Positions 54,979-64,000 of a stretch of DNA of 64,000 nt are shown piece by piece. The notes under the pieces were generated by a model. The model did no database searches and was not told where the DNA came from. It saw only the letters and a program-made list of their open reading frames with translations. The position numbers and the translations under genes are program-made. The stretch is from JAOUEA01 sp963790335 (lineage in GTDB: Bacteria > Actinomycetota > UBA4738 > HRBIN12): the NCBI GenBank assembly GCA_963790335.1, contig CAWBOB010000002.1, positions 1 through 64,000 on the forward strand. The letters run 5' to 3'. How positions within the stretch are numbered: position 1 is the stretch's first letter; each line of letters opens with the position of its first letter.

Positions 54979-55471
54979 GTGCCTGACGGCCCTCGTGCCT
55001 TACCCGACCTCGGGGCTCGGGGCGAGGGCTGGGTAGCTCTGCAGGTCGTGCTCATCGTGGCGGTCGTCGGCTCGGCGCGCGCTGGGTCCGGCATGGCCGG
55101 CGACGTGGAGGTCACCGTTGCGGATCGCGGGGGCGGCCGTCCTGCTCATCGGTCTCGGACTCATGGTCGGCGGTGCGCGCTCCCTCGGCTCGGCCCTGAC
55201 GCCCCTTCCTCGCCCGCGAGAGGCGGGGAGCCTTCGCGACGGCGGCGTGTACGGCTTCGTGCGACACCCGATCTACGGAGGGCTCATGCTCAGCACGCTC
55301 GGCGTCGCGCTGAGCGGTTCGCCCTGGGCGCTGCCTCCCGTGGGCGTGCTCGTGCTCGTGCTGGTCGGCAAGAGTCGTGCGCGAGGAACGATGGCTGATC
55401 GAGCGCTACCCCGGAGTACGCTGACCTACCGTGAGCGGATCCGGCGACGCTTCCTGCCGTTCGTCTGGTGA
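54979..55471 (+). CDS. isoprenylcysteine carboxyl methyltransferase-like (ICMT/NNMT) membrane protein, frameshifted
   Basis: GTG 54979 is a likely start. Pieces across frames read GWVALQVVLIVAVVGSARAG, AAVLLIGLGLMVGGARSLGS, ALTPLPRPREAGSLRDGGVY, GFVRHPIYGGLMLSTLGVAL and, in another frame, REERWLIERYPG, ending YRERIRRRFLPFVW. The VRHPxYGG and E-RWLxxxYPxY blocks define the ICMT family, which binds SAM at the membrane. Shifts lie near 55105 and 55380-55425. Substrate unknown in bacteria. Confidence 0.72.
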
Positions 55472-55491
55472 GGCTTCGTAGACTCGAAGGC

Positions 55492-55881
55492 ATGAGCGAT
55501 CAGCAGGTCCCGTTGTACGACGCCGTCGGTGGCATGCCCTTCTTCGAGGAGCTGGTCGACCGGTTCTACGATGGGGTGGCGTCGGACCCCGTGCTCCTGC
55601 GGCTCTATCCCGAGCCCGACGATCTGGCGCCCGCTCGGCGCCGGCTCACGCTCTTCCTGGCGCAGTATTGGGGCGGGCCGACGCGCTACAGCGACGAGCG
55701 GGGGCACCCGCGCCTGCGCATGCGGCACGCGCCGTTCACGATCGGCGTCGAGGAACGCGACCGATGGCTCGTGCACATGCGGGCCGCGATCGCTTCACTC
55801 GAACCGCCCGACGACATCGCGCGCGCCCTCGGTGACTACTTCGACATGGCTGCCGAAGGCATGCGCAACCAGATGGCCTGA
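55492..55881 (+). CDS. glbO: group II truncated haemoglobin (GlbO-like)
   Basis: 129 residues from ATG 55492. PLYDAVGGMPFFEELVDRFY, LFLAQYWGGPTRYSDERGHP and RLRMRHAPFTIGVEERDRWL contain the proximal histidine, the G8 tryptophan region and the WGGP signature of HbO proteins. It binds oxygen or NO in the cytoplasm and is common in Actinomycetota. Intact. It follows the ICMT-like gene by 20 bases. Confidence 0.92.
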   Translation: MSDQQVPLYDAVGGMPFFEELVDRFYDGVASDPVLLRLYPEPDDLAPARRRLTLFLAQYWGGPTRYSDERGHPRLRMRHAPFTIGVEERDRWLVHMRAAIASLEPPDDIARALGDYFDMAAEGMRNQMA

Positions 55882-55890
55882 CCCGACCCG

Positions 55891-56625
55891 TCATGTCGCG
55901 GTCGAGCGACGGTCCGTGAACTCGCGTCGAACCAGGATCGCGTACCCCACCGCGGCGATCGTGGCGAAGGCGAACCACTGCAACGCGTAGCTGAGATGCG
56001 GGCCTTGCGTGAGCTCGACCGGCGGCTCGGGGACCGGAAGCTCTCCCGGCGGCGGGGTCTGAGCCTGCATCTGTAGGAACCACGGCACCAGGTCGTACGG
56101 CACGTCACGAGCGATCGCCTCGACGTCGACCGACCGAACGGTGGTGACCCGGTCGGCGCCCGGTTGGATCGAGCCTGCGCCGCCCGGCTGCGGAGCGAGC
56201 AGCGCCCCCTCGACCTTCACCTCACCATCGGGGGGCGCTGCTTCCGCGACGGGGGGCTCGTCCATCTCGAAGGGAACCCATCCCCGGTCGACGACGATCG
56301 CGGTGCCGTCGTCGAGCACGAGCGGGGTGAGCACGTGATTGCCGGGCTGCCCCTCGAGGGTGCGTCCGTACAAGATCACTTCGTGGGCGACGTCGTAGCT
56401 GCCGGAGGCGACGGCCCGACGGTGGTCGAGCGCACCCCCGAGGTCGAGCAGATCCACCAACGGTGCGGGTGCAGCCGCCAGCCCGGCCTCGATGCGCTCG
56501 TTCAGCGCCCGGCGCTCCTCGAGCCTGTCGAGTTGCCACAGGCCGAGCATCACGCACACCACGACCGCGGCGATCGCGAACATCGTGAGGGCGATCCATC
56601 GGGGAGCCAGCAGGACCCGGAGCAT
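55891..56625 (-). CDS. SURF1 family cytochrome oxidase assembly protein
   Basis: 244 residues from ATG 56625. Two membrane helices flank an outside domain: an N-terminal helix ending LGLWQLDRLEERRALNERIE, then VDRGWVPFEMDEPP, and a C-terminal LSYALQWFAFATIAAVGYAI followed by the basic tail VRREFTDRRS. These are the SURF1 signatures. The protein helps insert haem a into cytochrome c oxidase. Intact. It overlaps nothing and is convergent with glbO. Confidence 0.92.
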   Translation of the reverse strand: MLRVLLAPRWIALTMFAIAAVVVCVMLGLWQLDRLEERRALNERIEAGLAAAPAPLVDLLDLGGALDHRRAVASGSYDVAHEVILYGRTLEGQPGNHVLTPLVLDDGTAIVVDRGWVPFEMDEPPVAEAAPPDGEVKVEGALLAPQPGGAGSIQPGADRVTTVRSVDVEAIARDVPYDLVPWFLQMQAQTPPPGELPVPEPPVELTQGPHLSYALQWFAFATIAAVGYAILVRREFTDRRSTAT

Positions 56626-56632
56626 GTGCGGC

Positions 56633-57412
56633 CTAGGGGCCCTTCATCTCCTGGATCGTGTTGCCCCCGTCGACGACGATCGACTGTCCCGTGAGGTAGC
56701 TGGCCCGCTCGCTCGCCAGGAACCCCACCACCTCCGCGACCTCGTCGGGGCGGCCGGAACGCCCGAGCGGCGTGTGACGGCCGGCGACCGCCTCACCGGG
56801 TGTCTGCGATCCGGTCGCGATCCAGCCCGGGGCGACCGAGTTGACCGTGATGCCGGCCGGCCCGAGCTCCAACGCGAGCCCTCGCATCAGCCCGTCCATG
56901 CCCGCCTTGGCGGCCGCGTACCCGACCGAACCCTCGATCGCTGCGACCGGTCCGGTCACCGACGAGACCATGACGATACGGCCCCAACCGCGTTCGATCA
57001 TGCCGGGCACGATCGCCCGGGTGGCGTTGAACGCCGTGTGCAGGTTGAGCGCCACGTCGAGATCCCACGCCGCATCGCTCATCTCGGCGAACGCACCGGT
57101 CATCTCGCCCGGCATGCCCACGTTGACCATGCCGGCGTTGTTGATGACGATATCGACACGACCGAACAGCTCCAGCACGCTCTCGACCATCGTGCGCGCT
57201 TGTGCCCGGTCGGTGAGATCCGCGACGAACCCGGCCGCTTCGGCACCCGTGCCGTGCAGCTCCGCAGCCCGTTGCTCGATGCGATCGGTGGTCGAGCTGA
57301 GTGCCACGGCCGCGCCCTCGCGCGCGAGCACGGCCGCACATGCGAACCCGATCCCCGTCGGGCTGCCTGCGCCGGTGATGAGCGCGACCCGGCCGTCCGC
57401 TTCAGCGTGCAC
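56633..57412 (-). CDS. short-chain dehydrogenase/reductase
   Basis: 259 residues from ATG 57412. NAD(P)-binding ALITGAGSPTGIGFACAAVL, NNAG in VDIVINNAGMVNVGMPGE, catalytic serine in IVMVSSVTG, YxxxK in VGYAAAKAGMDGL, and ITVNSVAPGWIATGSQTPGE after it. The end YLTGQSIVVDGGNTIQEMKG is usual for FabG-like SDRs. Substrate unknown. It lies just upstream of surf1 on the same strand, eight bases apart. Intact. Confidence 0.93.
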   Translation of the reverse strand: MHAEADGRVALITGAGSPTGIGFACAAVLAREGAAVALSSTTDRIEQRAAELHGTGAEAAGFVADLTDRAQARTMVESVLELFGRVDIVINNAGMVNVGMPGEMTGAFAEMSDAAWDLDVALNLHTAFNATRAIVPGMIERGWGRIVMVSSVTGPVAAIEGSVGYAAAKAGMDGLMRGLALELGPAGITVNSVAPGWIATGSQTPGEAVAGRHTPLGRSGRPDEVAEVVGFLASERASYLTGQSIVVDGGNTIQEMKGP

Positions 57413-57536
57413 GAACCAAGCCTACTCGGGGCTCAACTTCCCCTAGGCCCGCAGCCGATACACCCTGGGAAGACGGACGCACGGGTCGGCCGGCACCCCG
57501 GCCGGTCCCGCGACCGACCGACAGAGGGGGATCTGC

Positions 57537-57728
57537 ATGATCCTGCGGCTGTATTCGAAGGCCCAGGTCTGGCGAGCGGCGATCGTTGACCGGGTGCTGG
57601 AGGACCGGGGCGCGACCGCCGTGGAATACGCGCTGATGCTGGCCCTGATCTTCATGGTCATCATCGGTGCGGTCGCGTTCCTCGGGCAGTCCACGACCGC
57701 ACAGTTCGAGACGGTCGACTTCCCGTAG
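57537..57728 (+). CDS. Flp/Fap-type pilin
   Basis: 63 residues from ATG 57537 after GAGGGGG. The prepilin cleavage region is LEDRGATAVEYALMLALIFM then VIIGAVAFLGQS; the G-ATAVEY pattern with glutamate at +5 is diagnostic of Flp pilins. No tad secretion genes are in the window, so its assembly system would be elsewhere. Intact. Confidence 0.9.
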   Translation: MILRLYSKAQVWRAAIVDRVLEDRGATAVEYALMLALIFMVIIGAVAFLGQSTTAQFETVDFP

Positions 57729-57748
57729 CGATGGCGGACCTGCCCTGA

Positions 57749-57771
57749 CCGGCGGCGAGGCGGGCCGCCGG
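57749..57771 (+). terminator. GC-rich hairpin after the pilin gene
   Basis: An 8-bp perfect stem (57749-57756 with 57764-57771, CCGGCGGC) with a seven-base loop sits 21 bases after the pilin stop. There is no T tract. It is a probable terminator or 3' end stabiliser. Confidence 0.5.
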
Positions 57772-57845
57772 AGGGGGTCTGTCAGGCACACGCGAGGGGA
57801 GGCGGCGAGCCGGTCGCGCGCGCAGCGAGCTAGGCTGCGCATCCG

Positions 57846-58550
57846 ATGACGACCCCGCGCCTGCTCGCGCTGCAAGCTGCCGACACCGCGATCGATCGTC
57901 TCCGCGCGCGCGCGCGGGTCCTCGAGACAGGCGGCGAGGTCGCCCTCGTGCGCGCCGAAGCAGACGCGGGTGAGCAGCGCTTCGGTGAGATCCGGCTGAG
58001 GCTCTCCGATCTCGATCGCGACCAGAGCCGCCTCGAGCGCGAGATCGATTCCATGACCCAGAAGGAACGCGACGAGAACGCGCGCATGTACGACGGGTCC
58101 ATCGTCAACGCCAAGGAGCTCGAGGCGCTGCAGCATGGGATCGCGAGTGTTCGCACGCGCCGGTCGGATCGGGAGGACGAGCTGCTGGCGCTGCTCGAGC
58201 TCCGCGAACAGCTCGAGTCCGATGCGACGGCCGCGGAAGCGCTCACCACGACCCTTCGAGCGAAGGCCGAAGCAGCCGTGGCCGCCGCCGATGAGGAGCT
58301 CGCGAACGTCGAGACGGAGCTCGCTGCACGGACCGACGACCGACGATCCATCGAGGCCGAGATCGATCCCGAAGTGCTCGAGCTCTACGAGGATCTGCGC
58401 CGGCTGAAGAAGGGCGTCGGGGCGGCGGCGCTCATCGACGGCGTCTGCCAGGCCTGCCACGAGCAGCTCTCCGCGGTCGAGCTCGACAAGGTGAAGCGAG
58501 CGACGGGCATCAGGAGGTGTGAGCATTGCCGCCGGATCTTGGTCGTGTGA
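57846..58550 (+). CDS. C4-type zinc ribbon protein (CT398-like)
   Basis: 234 residues from ATG 57846. A long antiparallel coiled coil (LAARTDDRRSIEAEIDPEVL and similar heptads) ends in a zinc ribbon with CQACHEQLSAVELDKVKRA and CEHCRRILVV. This family sits next to RNase H and rnpB in many Actinomycetota and is thought to bind nucleic acid or proteins. The next gene starts inside its end. Intact. Confidence 0.9.
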   Translation: MTTPRLLALQAADTAIDRLRARARVLETGGEVALVRAEADAGEQRFGEIRLRLSDLDRDQSRLEREIDSMTQKERDENARMYDGSIVNAKELEALQHGIASVRTRRSDREDELLALLELREQLESDATAAEALTTTLRAKAEAAVAAADEELANVETELAARTDDRRSIEAEIDPEVLELYEDLRRLKKGVGAAALIDGVCQACHEQLSAVELDKVKRATGIRRCEHCRRILVV

Positions 58551-58951
58551 TCGTCGCGTGCGATGGCGCCTCGCGCGGCAATCCGGGGCCGGCCGGCGCG
58601 GGGGCCCAGCTGGTCGACGTCGACGGCACCGTGCTGTCCGAGGTGGCCGAGGGCCTGGGCGAGACCACGAACAACGTCGCGGAGTACACGGCGGTGATCC
58701 GTGGCCTGGAACGAGCGCTCGAGCTCGGCGTGGGAACGGTGCTGCTGCGCTCCGACTCGCTTTTGCTCATCAACCAGCTCACCGGGGTCTATAGGGTCAA
58801 GACCCCACACCTGCAGCCGCTGCACCGCCGCGTCAGGCAGCTCGCTGCGCGGTTCGACTCGATCGAGTACGAGCACGTTCGCCGAGAGCGCAACACCGAG
58901 GCCGACCGGCTGGCCAACGAGGCCGTCGACGCCTGGTTGGCGGCTCGCTGA
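58526..58951 (+). CDS. ribonuclease HI family protein
   Basis: 141 residues from TTG 58526, chosen because AGGAGG at 58512-58517 is correctly spaced. A GTG at 58547 overlapping the previous stop is the alternative. The RNase H blocks are VIVACDGASRGNPGPAGAG, NNVAEYTAVIRGLERALELG, VLLRSDSLLLINQLTGVYRV and HVRRERNTEADRLANEAVDA, with all four acidic residues. It cleaves RNA in RNA/DNA hybrids. In other actinobacteria this domain is fused to a phosphatase; here it stands alone. Intact. Confidence 0.92.
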   Translation: MPPDLGRVIVACDGASRGNPGPAGAGAQLVDVDGTVLSEVAEGLGETTNNVAEYTAVIRGLERALELGVGTVLLRSDSLLLINQLTGVYRVKTPHLQPLHRRVRQLAARFDSIEYEHVRRERNTEADRLANEAVDAWLAAR

Positions 58952-58959
58952 CGGAGGCG

Positions 58960-59862
58960 CTACCCGCCCGCCGAGTCGGCTCCGAGCAACTCACGTGGGA
59001 TCTCACCGAGCAGTGGGTCGAGCGGGATCTCGAGCGGCGCCGGCCCTCGGTCGCCACCGAGATCGATCCGCAGCGACAAGCCTCCGAACCGTGCAGGCCG
59101 CTCGAACGAGAGCGCCCCCTCGACCGCCGGCCCTGGGGCGATCTCGAGCAACGGCACCGACACCTCGACCGCCTCGGCGACACCCCGCCCGTCGGCATCG
59201 ACGAGGGTGACGTGCCGCTCGGCGAGGGTCAGGCCTGATCCGCCCGTTGCTCTGATCCGAACGAAGAAGGCCCACGTCGGAACCGCCCCGAACGAGTCGA
59301 TGGTGATACGCAGACCCGGACGATCGAACGAGAGGTCGAGCGGCACGTACGCACTGCTCACCGGCACTCCGAACCGCACGAAGTCGATGACCCGCCAGCT
59401 CCCGGGAGCCGTCGCGGCGAGGCGGACGGGGCCGGTGAGCGGGATCGAGAGCTCGATCGGTTCGCCACTCGCCGGCTGCGCCACCACGTCGATCTGCCCG
59501 GCGAGGTCGACGTCGAGCACGCTCCCTGCTTCATCGACCGGAGTCGCCGGACCGACCGCGCTCACCGTCGACGTGGCCGCCACCTCTCCAGGGAACGCGC
59601 GGTTCATGACGCCTACCCAGTGCGCGAACCGCTCCAGCAGAGGGCTCGCAGCGACCGCTTCCAGGTCGTCGCCGCCGGCGACCGTTGCGCGGTAGGCCTC
59701 GACGAATCGGAGCGCGGCGCCGCGCACCTGGGCTTGCAGCATCGCGGGCGCGCCTCGCAGCTCCTGTGCCGGAGCAGGACTCGCAGGCCCAGCGATCTCG
59801 GCGGAGCACGCGGCCGTCGCCAGCGACACCACGGTCAAGAGGGCGATGCTGCGGTACTTCAT
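58960..59862 (-). CDS. exported lipoprotein of unknown function
   Basis: 300 residues from ATG 59862. Lipobox TVVSLATAACSAEI. The N-terminal part has a helical segment (AALRFVEAYRATVAGGDDLE). The rest is beta-rich (LDLSFDRPGLRITIDSFGAV, FFVRIRATGGSGLTLAERHV, FERPARFGGLSLRIDLGGD). It resembles lipoproteins anchored on the outside of actinobacterial membranes. Convergent with RNase H and divergent from rnpB. Intact. Confidence 0.75.
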   Translation of the reverse strand: MKYRSIALLTVVSLATAACSAEIAGPASPAPAQELRGAPAMLQAQVRGAALRFVEAYRATVAGGDDLEAVAASPLLERFAHWVGVMNRAFPGEVAATSTVSAVGPATPVDEAGSVLDVDLAGQIDVVAQPASGEPIELSIPLTGPVRLAATAPGSWRVIDFVRFGVPVSSAYVPLDLSFDRPGLRITIDSFGAVPTWAFFVRIRATGGSGLTLAERHVTLVDADGRGVAEAVEVSVPLLEIAPGPAVEGALSFERPARFGGLSLRIDLGGDRGPAPLEIPLDPLLGEIPRELLGADSAGG

Positions 59863-59898
59863 CGTTCCGGGAGTCTACGGCGGGGTATCCTCGGGTCC

Positions 59899-60275
<377 letters not shown>

Positions 60276-60293
<18 letters not shown>

Positions 60294-61284
60294 ACCTTCC
60301 GCGACCGTGGCCAGCCCTCGAGCGCGCGCTCGATCGTACTGGGCACCGGCGTGGTAGCTCGATCGCACGAGCGGTCCCGCTTCGACGTGAGCGATGCCGA
60401 GAGCCTCGCCCACGCGAGCGTGTTCCGCGAACTCGTCGGGATGCACCCAGCGGTCGACGGGCAGGTGCTGCGACGTGGGCTGCAGGTATTGGCCCATCGT
60501 CACGATGTTGCATCCCGCATCGGCGAGGTCGGCGAGAGCCGGCGCAACCTCGTCGGGCCGCTCGCCCATGCCGAGGATGAGGTTCGACTTGGTGACCTGG
60601 CCCGGGCGCAGGCGTTGCGCGAGCCTGAGCACCTCGAGCGACCGGTCGTACCCGAACGCAGGCCGGATGCGGTCGTGCAGGCGCCGGACGGTCTCGAGGT
60701 TATGCGCGAACACATCCGGTTCGGCGGCGAGCACGACGGCGATGTCGCGCTCCCCACCCTTGAGATCGGAGGGCAGCACCTCGACGCGCACGTCGGGTGC
60801 CGACGCGCGCACGCATCGGATGGTCTCTGCCCACGCGGCAGCTCCGCCGTCGGGAAGATCGTCTCGAGCGACGCCGGTCAGCACTACGAAGCGCAGGCCC
60901 ATGCGCGCGACCGCCTCCGCGATGCGGCTCGGCTCATCCGTCGTCGACCGGTGCGGGCTTGGCGGTCATCACGTCGCAGAAGCCGCAGCGGCGTGTGCAC
61001 CGGTCGCCCAGGATCAGGAACGTGGCCTCGCGGTCTTCCCAACACTCGTGGATGTTCGGGCACATCGCCTCCTCGCAGACGGTGTGCAGATCGAGGCCTC
61101 GCACGATCGTCCGGAGCTCTCGGGCATTCGGTCCGTCGCGCAGACGCACCTTGAGCCACGGCGGCTTGCGCTCGCCGCGCGCGTTCACCCCAGGCGCGAC
61201 TCCCGGTGACACCGCACCGCTCGAGACCGACACGATCGGCAGGTGGAGGCGGCGGCCGCGGGGGTTGTGGTCGCGCGAGGGCAT
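60276..61284 (-). CDS. lipA: lipoyl synthase, one frameshift
   Basis: Radical SAM enzyme that inserts two sulfurs into octanoyl groups on lipoate-dependent enzymes. Auxiliary cluster CEEAMCPNIHEC, radical SAM cluster RCTRRCGFCDVMTAKP, later KSNLILGMGERPDEVAPALA, TMGQYLQPTSQHLPVDRW and the C-terminal RSSYHAG serine motif are all present. The frame changes near 60935 by one extra base (AKPAPVDD then EPSRIAEAVARMGLR). Start at ATG 61284. The TAA (60278-60276) lies inside the 3' end of rnpB on the opposite strand. Confidence 0.92.
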
Positions 61285-61338
61285 CGGTGTCGAGTCTAGC
61301 CCGCCCCGGGGGTATCCTCGGCCGGACCGGGGGAGACG

Positions 61339-62649
61339 ATGACCGAAGAACTCGAGCCGACGCCCGACCCAGCGCCGTCGCTCGATGACCGTGCGCCCAT
61401 GCCGGTCGTGATCCAGCCGCCCCCGTGGCGGTGGATCGTGTCCTTGCTCGCCCTGATCTTCGTGACGTGGCTGGTGGCGACGACGGTCACGTCGGTGCTG
61501 CGACAGCTCTCCAGCTTGCTCACCTGGATCCTCGTGGCGCTGTTCGCGTCGTTCGCCCTCGAGCCCGCCGTCGATTGGCTCGCGCGCCGAGGCTGGCGCC
61601 GGGGGCTCGCGACCGGGGTGATCTTGTTCGGCGTCATCGTGTTCTCCGTCGTGATGGTCGCCTCGATGATCCCGCTGATCATCGACCAGCTCAGGGCGCT
61701 GATCGAGGCTGCCCCCGACATCGTCGATACCGTCAGCAGGTACACCGAGCGTTGGTTCAACGTCGAGATCTCCCAGGCCACGATCGAACAGCAGCTCCGC
61801 AGCGCCGACTCGAACCTTGCCGGATTCGCGACGAACGTGGCCGGCAACGTATTCGGCTTCGCGTCGTCGCTCGTCGGCGCCATCTTCATGCTGCTGACCG
61901 TTGGCCTGTTCACCTTCTACCTCACGGCCGACGGCCCCCGCTTCCGCCGCACGGTCCTGGCCGTGCTCCCGCCCGCTCGTCAGCGCAGGGTGCTGTGGAT
62001 CTGGGAGGTCGCGATCGAGAAGACGGGCGCCTACCTCTACTCGAGGCTGCTGCTCGCGCTCGTCGCGGGACTGACCACGTTCGTCGTGCTGACGGTGCTC
62101 GGCATCCCGTTCGCCGTGCCCCTCGCCATGTGGATGGGGCTCGTGTCCCAATTCATCCCGACCGTCGGCACCTACATCGCGATGTCGCTTCCGTTGCTGG
62201 TGACGGTCGTGGAAAGCCCCTTCCGGGCGCTCGTGCTGTTCGCGTTCTTCACCGCCTACCAGCAGGTGGAGAACTACGTGCTCGGGCCGCGGATCACCGC
62301 CAAGACGATGGAGCTGCACGCAGCGGTCGCCTTCGGGTGCGCCATCGCGGGGGCGAGCGTCGCCGGCTTCCTCGGAGCATTCATCGCCCTTCCGGTGGCC
62401 GCCATCGTGCAGGCGCTCGTCTCGAGCGCGCTCGATCGTCACGACGTGATCGAGGCCGATCTCACGCGCGAGGTCGATCCCGAGGATGCGAAGGTGGAGT
62501 TCGAGGAGCAGCGGCGCCTGGCAAGGGCGCGTGGCGGCCGGTCCCTGCTCGCCGCCGTGCGCATGCGGCTCGCGGGGGCTCGCCACCGCCCTGGCGACGA
62601 GCGCCCGCCTCCTGATCGGCAGCCATCGAGGGAACCCGGCGACCCGTAG
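61339..62649 (+). CDS. AI-2E family (PerM-like) permease
   Basis: 436 residues from ATG 61339. About eight helices, with LTWILVALFASFALEPAVDW, FYLTADGPRFRRTVLAVLPP, LVSQFIPTVGTYIAMSLPLL and TAYQQVENYVLGPRITAKTM as family blocks. The last 90 residues are cytoplasmic and charged. The family exports or imports small molecules and ions; only some members carry autoinducer-2, so the substrate here is unknown. Intact. Confidence 0.9.
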   Translation: MTEELEPTPDPAPSLDDRAPMPVVIQPPPWRWIVSLLALIFVTWLVATTVTSVLRQLSSLLTWILVALFASFALEPAVDWLARRGWRRGLATGVILFGVIVFSVVMVASMIPLIIDQLRALIEAAPDIVDTVSRYTERWFNVEISQATIEQQLRSADSNLAGFATNVAGNVFGFASSLVGAIFMLLTVGLFTFYLTADGPRFRRTVLAVLPPARQRRVLWIWEVAIEKTGAYLYSRLLLALVAGLTTFVVLTVLGIPFAVPLAMWMGLVSQFIPTVGTYIAMSLPLLVTVVESPFRALVLFAFFTAYQQVENYVLGPRITAKTMELHAAVAFGCAIAGASVAGFLGAFIALPVAAIVQALVSSALDRHDVIEADLTREVDPEDAKVEFEEQRRLARARGGRSLLAAVRMRLAGARHRPGDERPPPDRQPSREPGDP

Positions 62650-62659
62650 GCCCGCCGCC

Positions 62660-64000
62660 TCATCCGAGCTCGGCTGAGGCGGGTGCGAGGTCGTCGTCGG
62701 AGGATCCCGCTCGGACGACGGAGCCCGGGTCCGACGGGAGGAAGACGCGGAACGAAGCGCCACCCCCCGGCCGATCTTCGGCCCACGCTCGACCGCGGTG
62801 GAGCTCCGCGAACCTCGCGACCAACGAGAGTCCGACGCCGGTGCCGGGGGCGTGGGCAGACGCCCGGATCCGCCTGACGGAACGGCTCGAAGATGACGCC
62901 ACGGAGCTCCTCGGCCACGCCGGGGCCGTCGTCCTCGACGATCAACAGGACGCCCGCCTCCGAGCGCTCGAGCCGGACCCAGATGCGACTCGACGCGGGG
63001 GTGTGCCGCACGGCGTTGATCACCAGGTTCTCGACGATCCGTTCGAGCTTGGGCGGATCGACGGGCATCACGAGGGGCTGGGCGTCGACCTCGATGGCCC
63101 GGTCGCCCAGCATGTCGAGGCTCTCCACCGAGCGATGGATCAGCGCCGCCACGTCGATGGTCCGATACTGGGGCTCGACGATCCCTCGGTTCAGGCGGTC
63201 GATGTCGAGCAGGTCCTTCAGCAGTCGGTCGAGCTTGCGCGCGTTGAACGCCAGGCGCTCCAACAGATCGCCGCGGTCCTCGTCGCCCATGTCGGGCGCC
63301 CGCTCGAGCGTGATCGACAGGCCCAGGATCGACGTGAGCGGACTGCGGAGCTCGTGCGAGACCGCCGCGAGGAAGGTGTTCTTCATGTCATCGAGCGCCC
63401 GGAGCCTCGCCGCGGCCTCCCGCTCGTGGCGCTCGGAATCACGCAGGGATTGCTCGGCCAGCTTGCGCTCGGTGATGTCCATCAGCACGCCTTGCAGGAA
63501 GGCCGGCTCTCCAGCGGCATCGGTGATGAAGGTGATCTCGTCGTGGACCCAGATCGCACGACCGTCGGGGGTGGTGACGCGGTACTCCGCCTGCCAGTCG
63601 CGGTGGGCGCCGACGGCCTCCAGGTAGCCGCGCCGGACGTGGTCCCGGTCCTCGGGTGCGATGATCCTCAACCAGATCTCGGGCTCGTCGATCCACTCCT
63701 GCGGGGTCACGCCGACGATGTGCTCGATCTGCGGGCTCACGTAGACCGACCGCATCGAGGCGTCTGCACGGTCCAGGTAGATGGCCGCCGGCACGTGTTC
63801 CACGATGGCGCGGTAGCGCTCCTCGGCCTCGGTGAGGCGCCGCGCCGCCTGCTCTCGCTCGATCGCGGCGCCCAGGGTGCTCGCGACGACCCTGATGGCA
63901 TCGATCTCAGCGTGCTGCCACACGCGGTCGGCGTCGCAGTCGTCGAGGCCGATCGAGCCCCACCACGCTCCGTCGGCGAACACGGGCATCACCATGATCG
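62660..64000 (-). CDS. sensor histidine kinase (GAF-PAS-HisKA-HATPase), 5' end outside the window, one frameshift
   Basis: The reading frame enters from the right edge. A GAF-like end (FADGAWWGSIGLDDCDADRV) is followed by a PAS domain (YRAIVEHVPAAIYLDRADAS to LQGVLMDITERKLAEQSL). Then come HisKA with AAVSHELRSPLTSILGLSIT (phospho-accepting histidine) and HATPase with IVENLVINAVRHTPASSRIW (N box) and VEDDGPGVAEELRGVIFEPF (G1/F boxes). The frame shifts near 62865; the G2 box GTGVGLSLVARFAELHRGRA is in the second frame. It autophosphorylates and passes phosphate to a response regulator not seen here. Confidence 0.88.

Noticed and set aside
60934..62763. Very long minus-strand open frame opposite the AI-2E permease
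   Set aside because: Only its first-transcribed end is chance antisense; the part below 61284 is the lipA N-terminus. The upper 480 codons are Arg/Glu/His-rich antisense of the permease in high-GC DNA.

Overview
The window looks like several unrelated bacterial genome fragments joined end to end, either a chimeric metagenome assembly or concatenated contigs; this is inferred from gene content and broken gene ends. Bases 1 to about 6,860 resemble Acidobacteriota: an ECF sigma factor and a PASTA-less Ser/Thr kinase in one operon, plus a GtrA protein fused to a START-like domain. About 6,862 to 18,260 resembles Planctomycetota (Gemmata-like): WD40 repeats after a sigma-factor-like tail, a UPF1-type helicase, a YedE transporter, a deiodinase-like redoxin and a secretin-like protein. 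From about 18,350 to the end most genes look actinobacterial. The order SURF1, SDR, Flp pilin, zinc ribbon, RNase H, rnpB and lipA supports this for the last 10 kb. A possible foreign insert lies at 33.2-36.3 kb.

Sequence quality differs by region. Between 1 and 28 kb many recognisable proteins are split by one-base shifts, often in or near short homopolymers, so most broken genes there are better read as sequencing or assembly indels than as true pseudogenes. From 29 kb onward most genes are intact, with a few single shifts.

Layout: 1-1.5 kb, sugar-nucleotide dehydratase end and a LamB/YcsF (PxpA) gene. 1.5-6.9 kb, minus-strand operon of acyl-CoA ligase, ECF sigma, Ser/Thr kinase, CDP-alcohol phosphatidyltransferase and GtrA/START. 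6.9-18.3 kb, WD40 protein, RlmN, SF1 helicase, YedE, two thiol redoxins, secretin-like protein, then Tag/GIY-YIG/small protein coupled by ATGA overlaps. 18.3-28.6 kb, secreted actinobacterial proteins (delta-60-like, RTX-like, TIMP-like pair, small DGDP-type secreted paralogues), one RNase H-like protein and hypotheticals. 28.8-33.2 kb, ECF sigma with a one-TM anti-sigma-like partner and two further relatives of its outer domain. 33.2-36.3 kb, small CxxC protein, methyltransferase, FtsX fragment. 36.3-45.6 kb, signalling: cyclase, FMO, HD-GYP/LuxR protein, two more sigma/partner pairs, two alpha/beta hydrolases. 45.6-57.8 kb, STAND cyclase, Na+/H+ antiporter, M19 peptidase, two paralogous membrane proteins with Gly/Ser and Pro/Thr tails, metallophosphoesterase, globin, SURF1, SDR, Flp pilin. 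57.8-64 kb, zinc ribbon, RNase H, lipoprotein, rnpB, lipA, AI-2E-type permease, histidine kinase.

The best candidate for something undescribed is the set of three ECF sigma/membrane-partner pairs. Two partners share a short cytoplasmic-plus-TM module but carry different outer domains. In the first operon the outer domain recurs as a lipoprotein and as a membrane-anchored short form immediately downstream.
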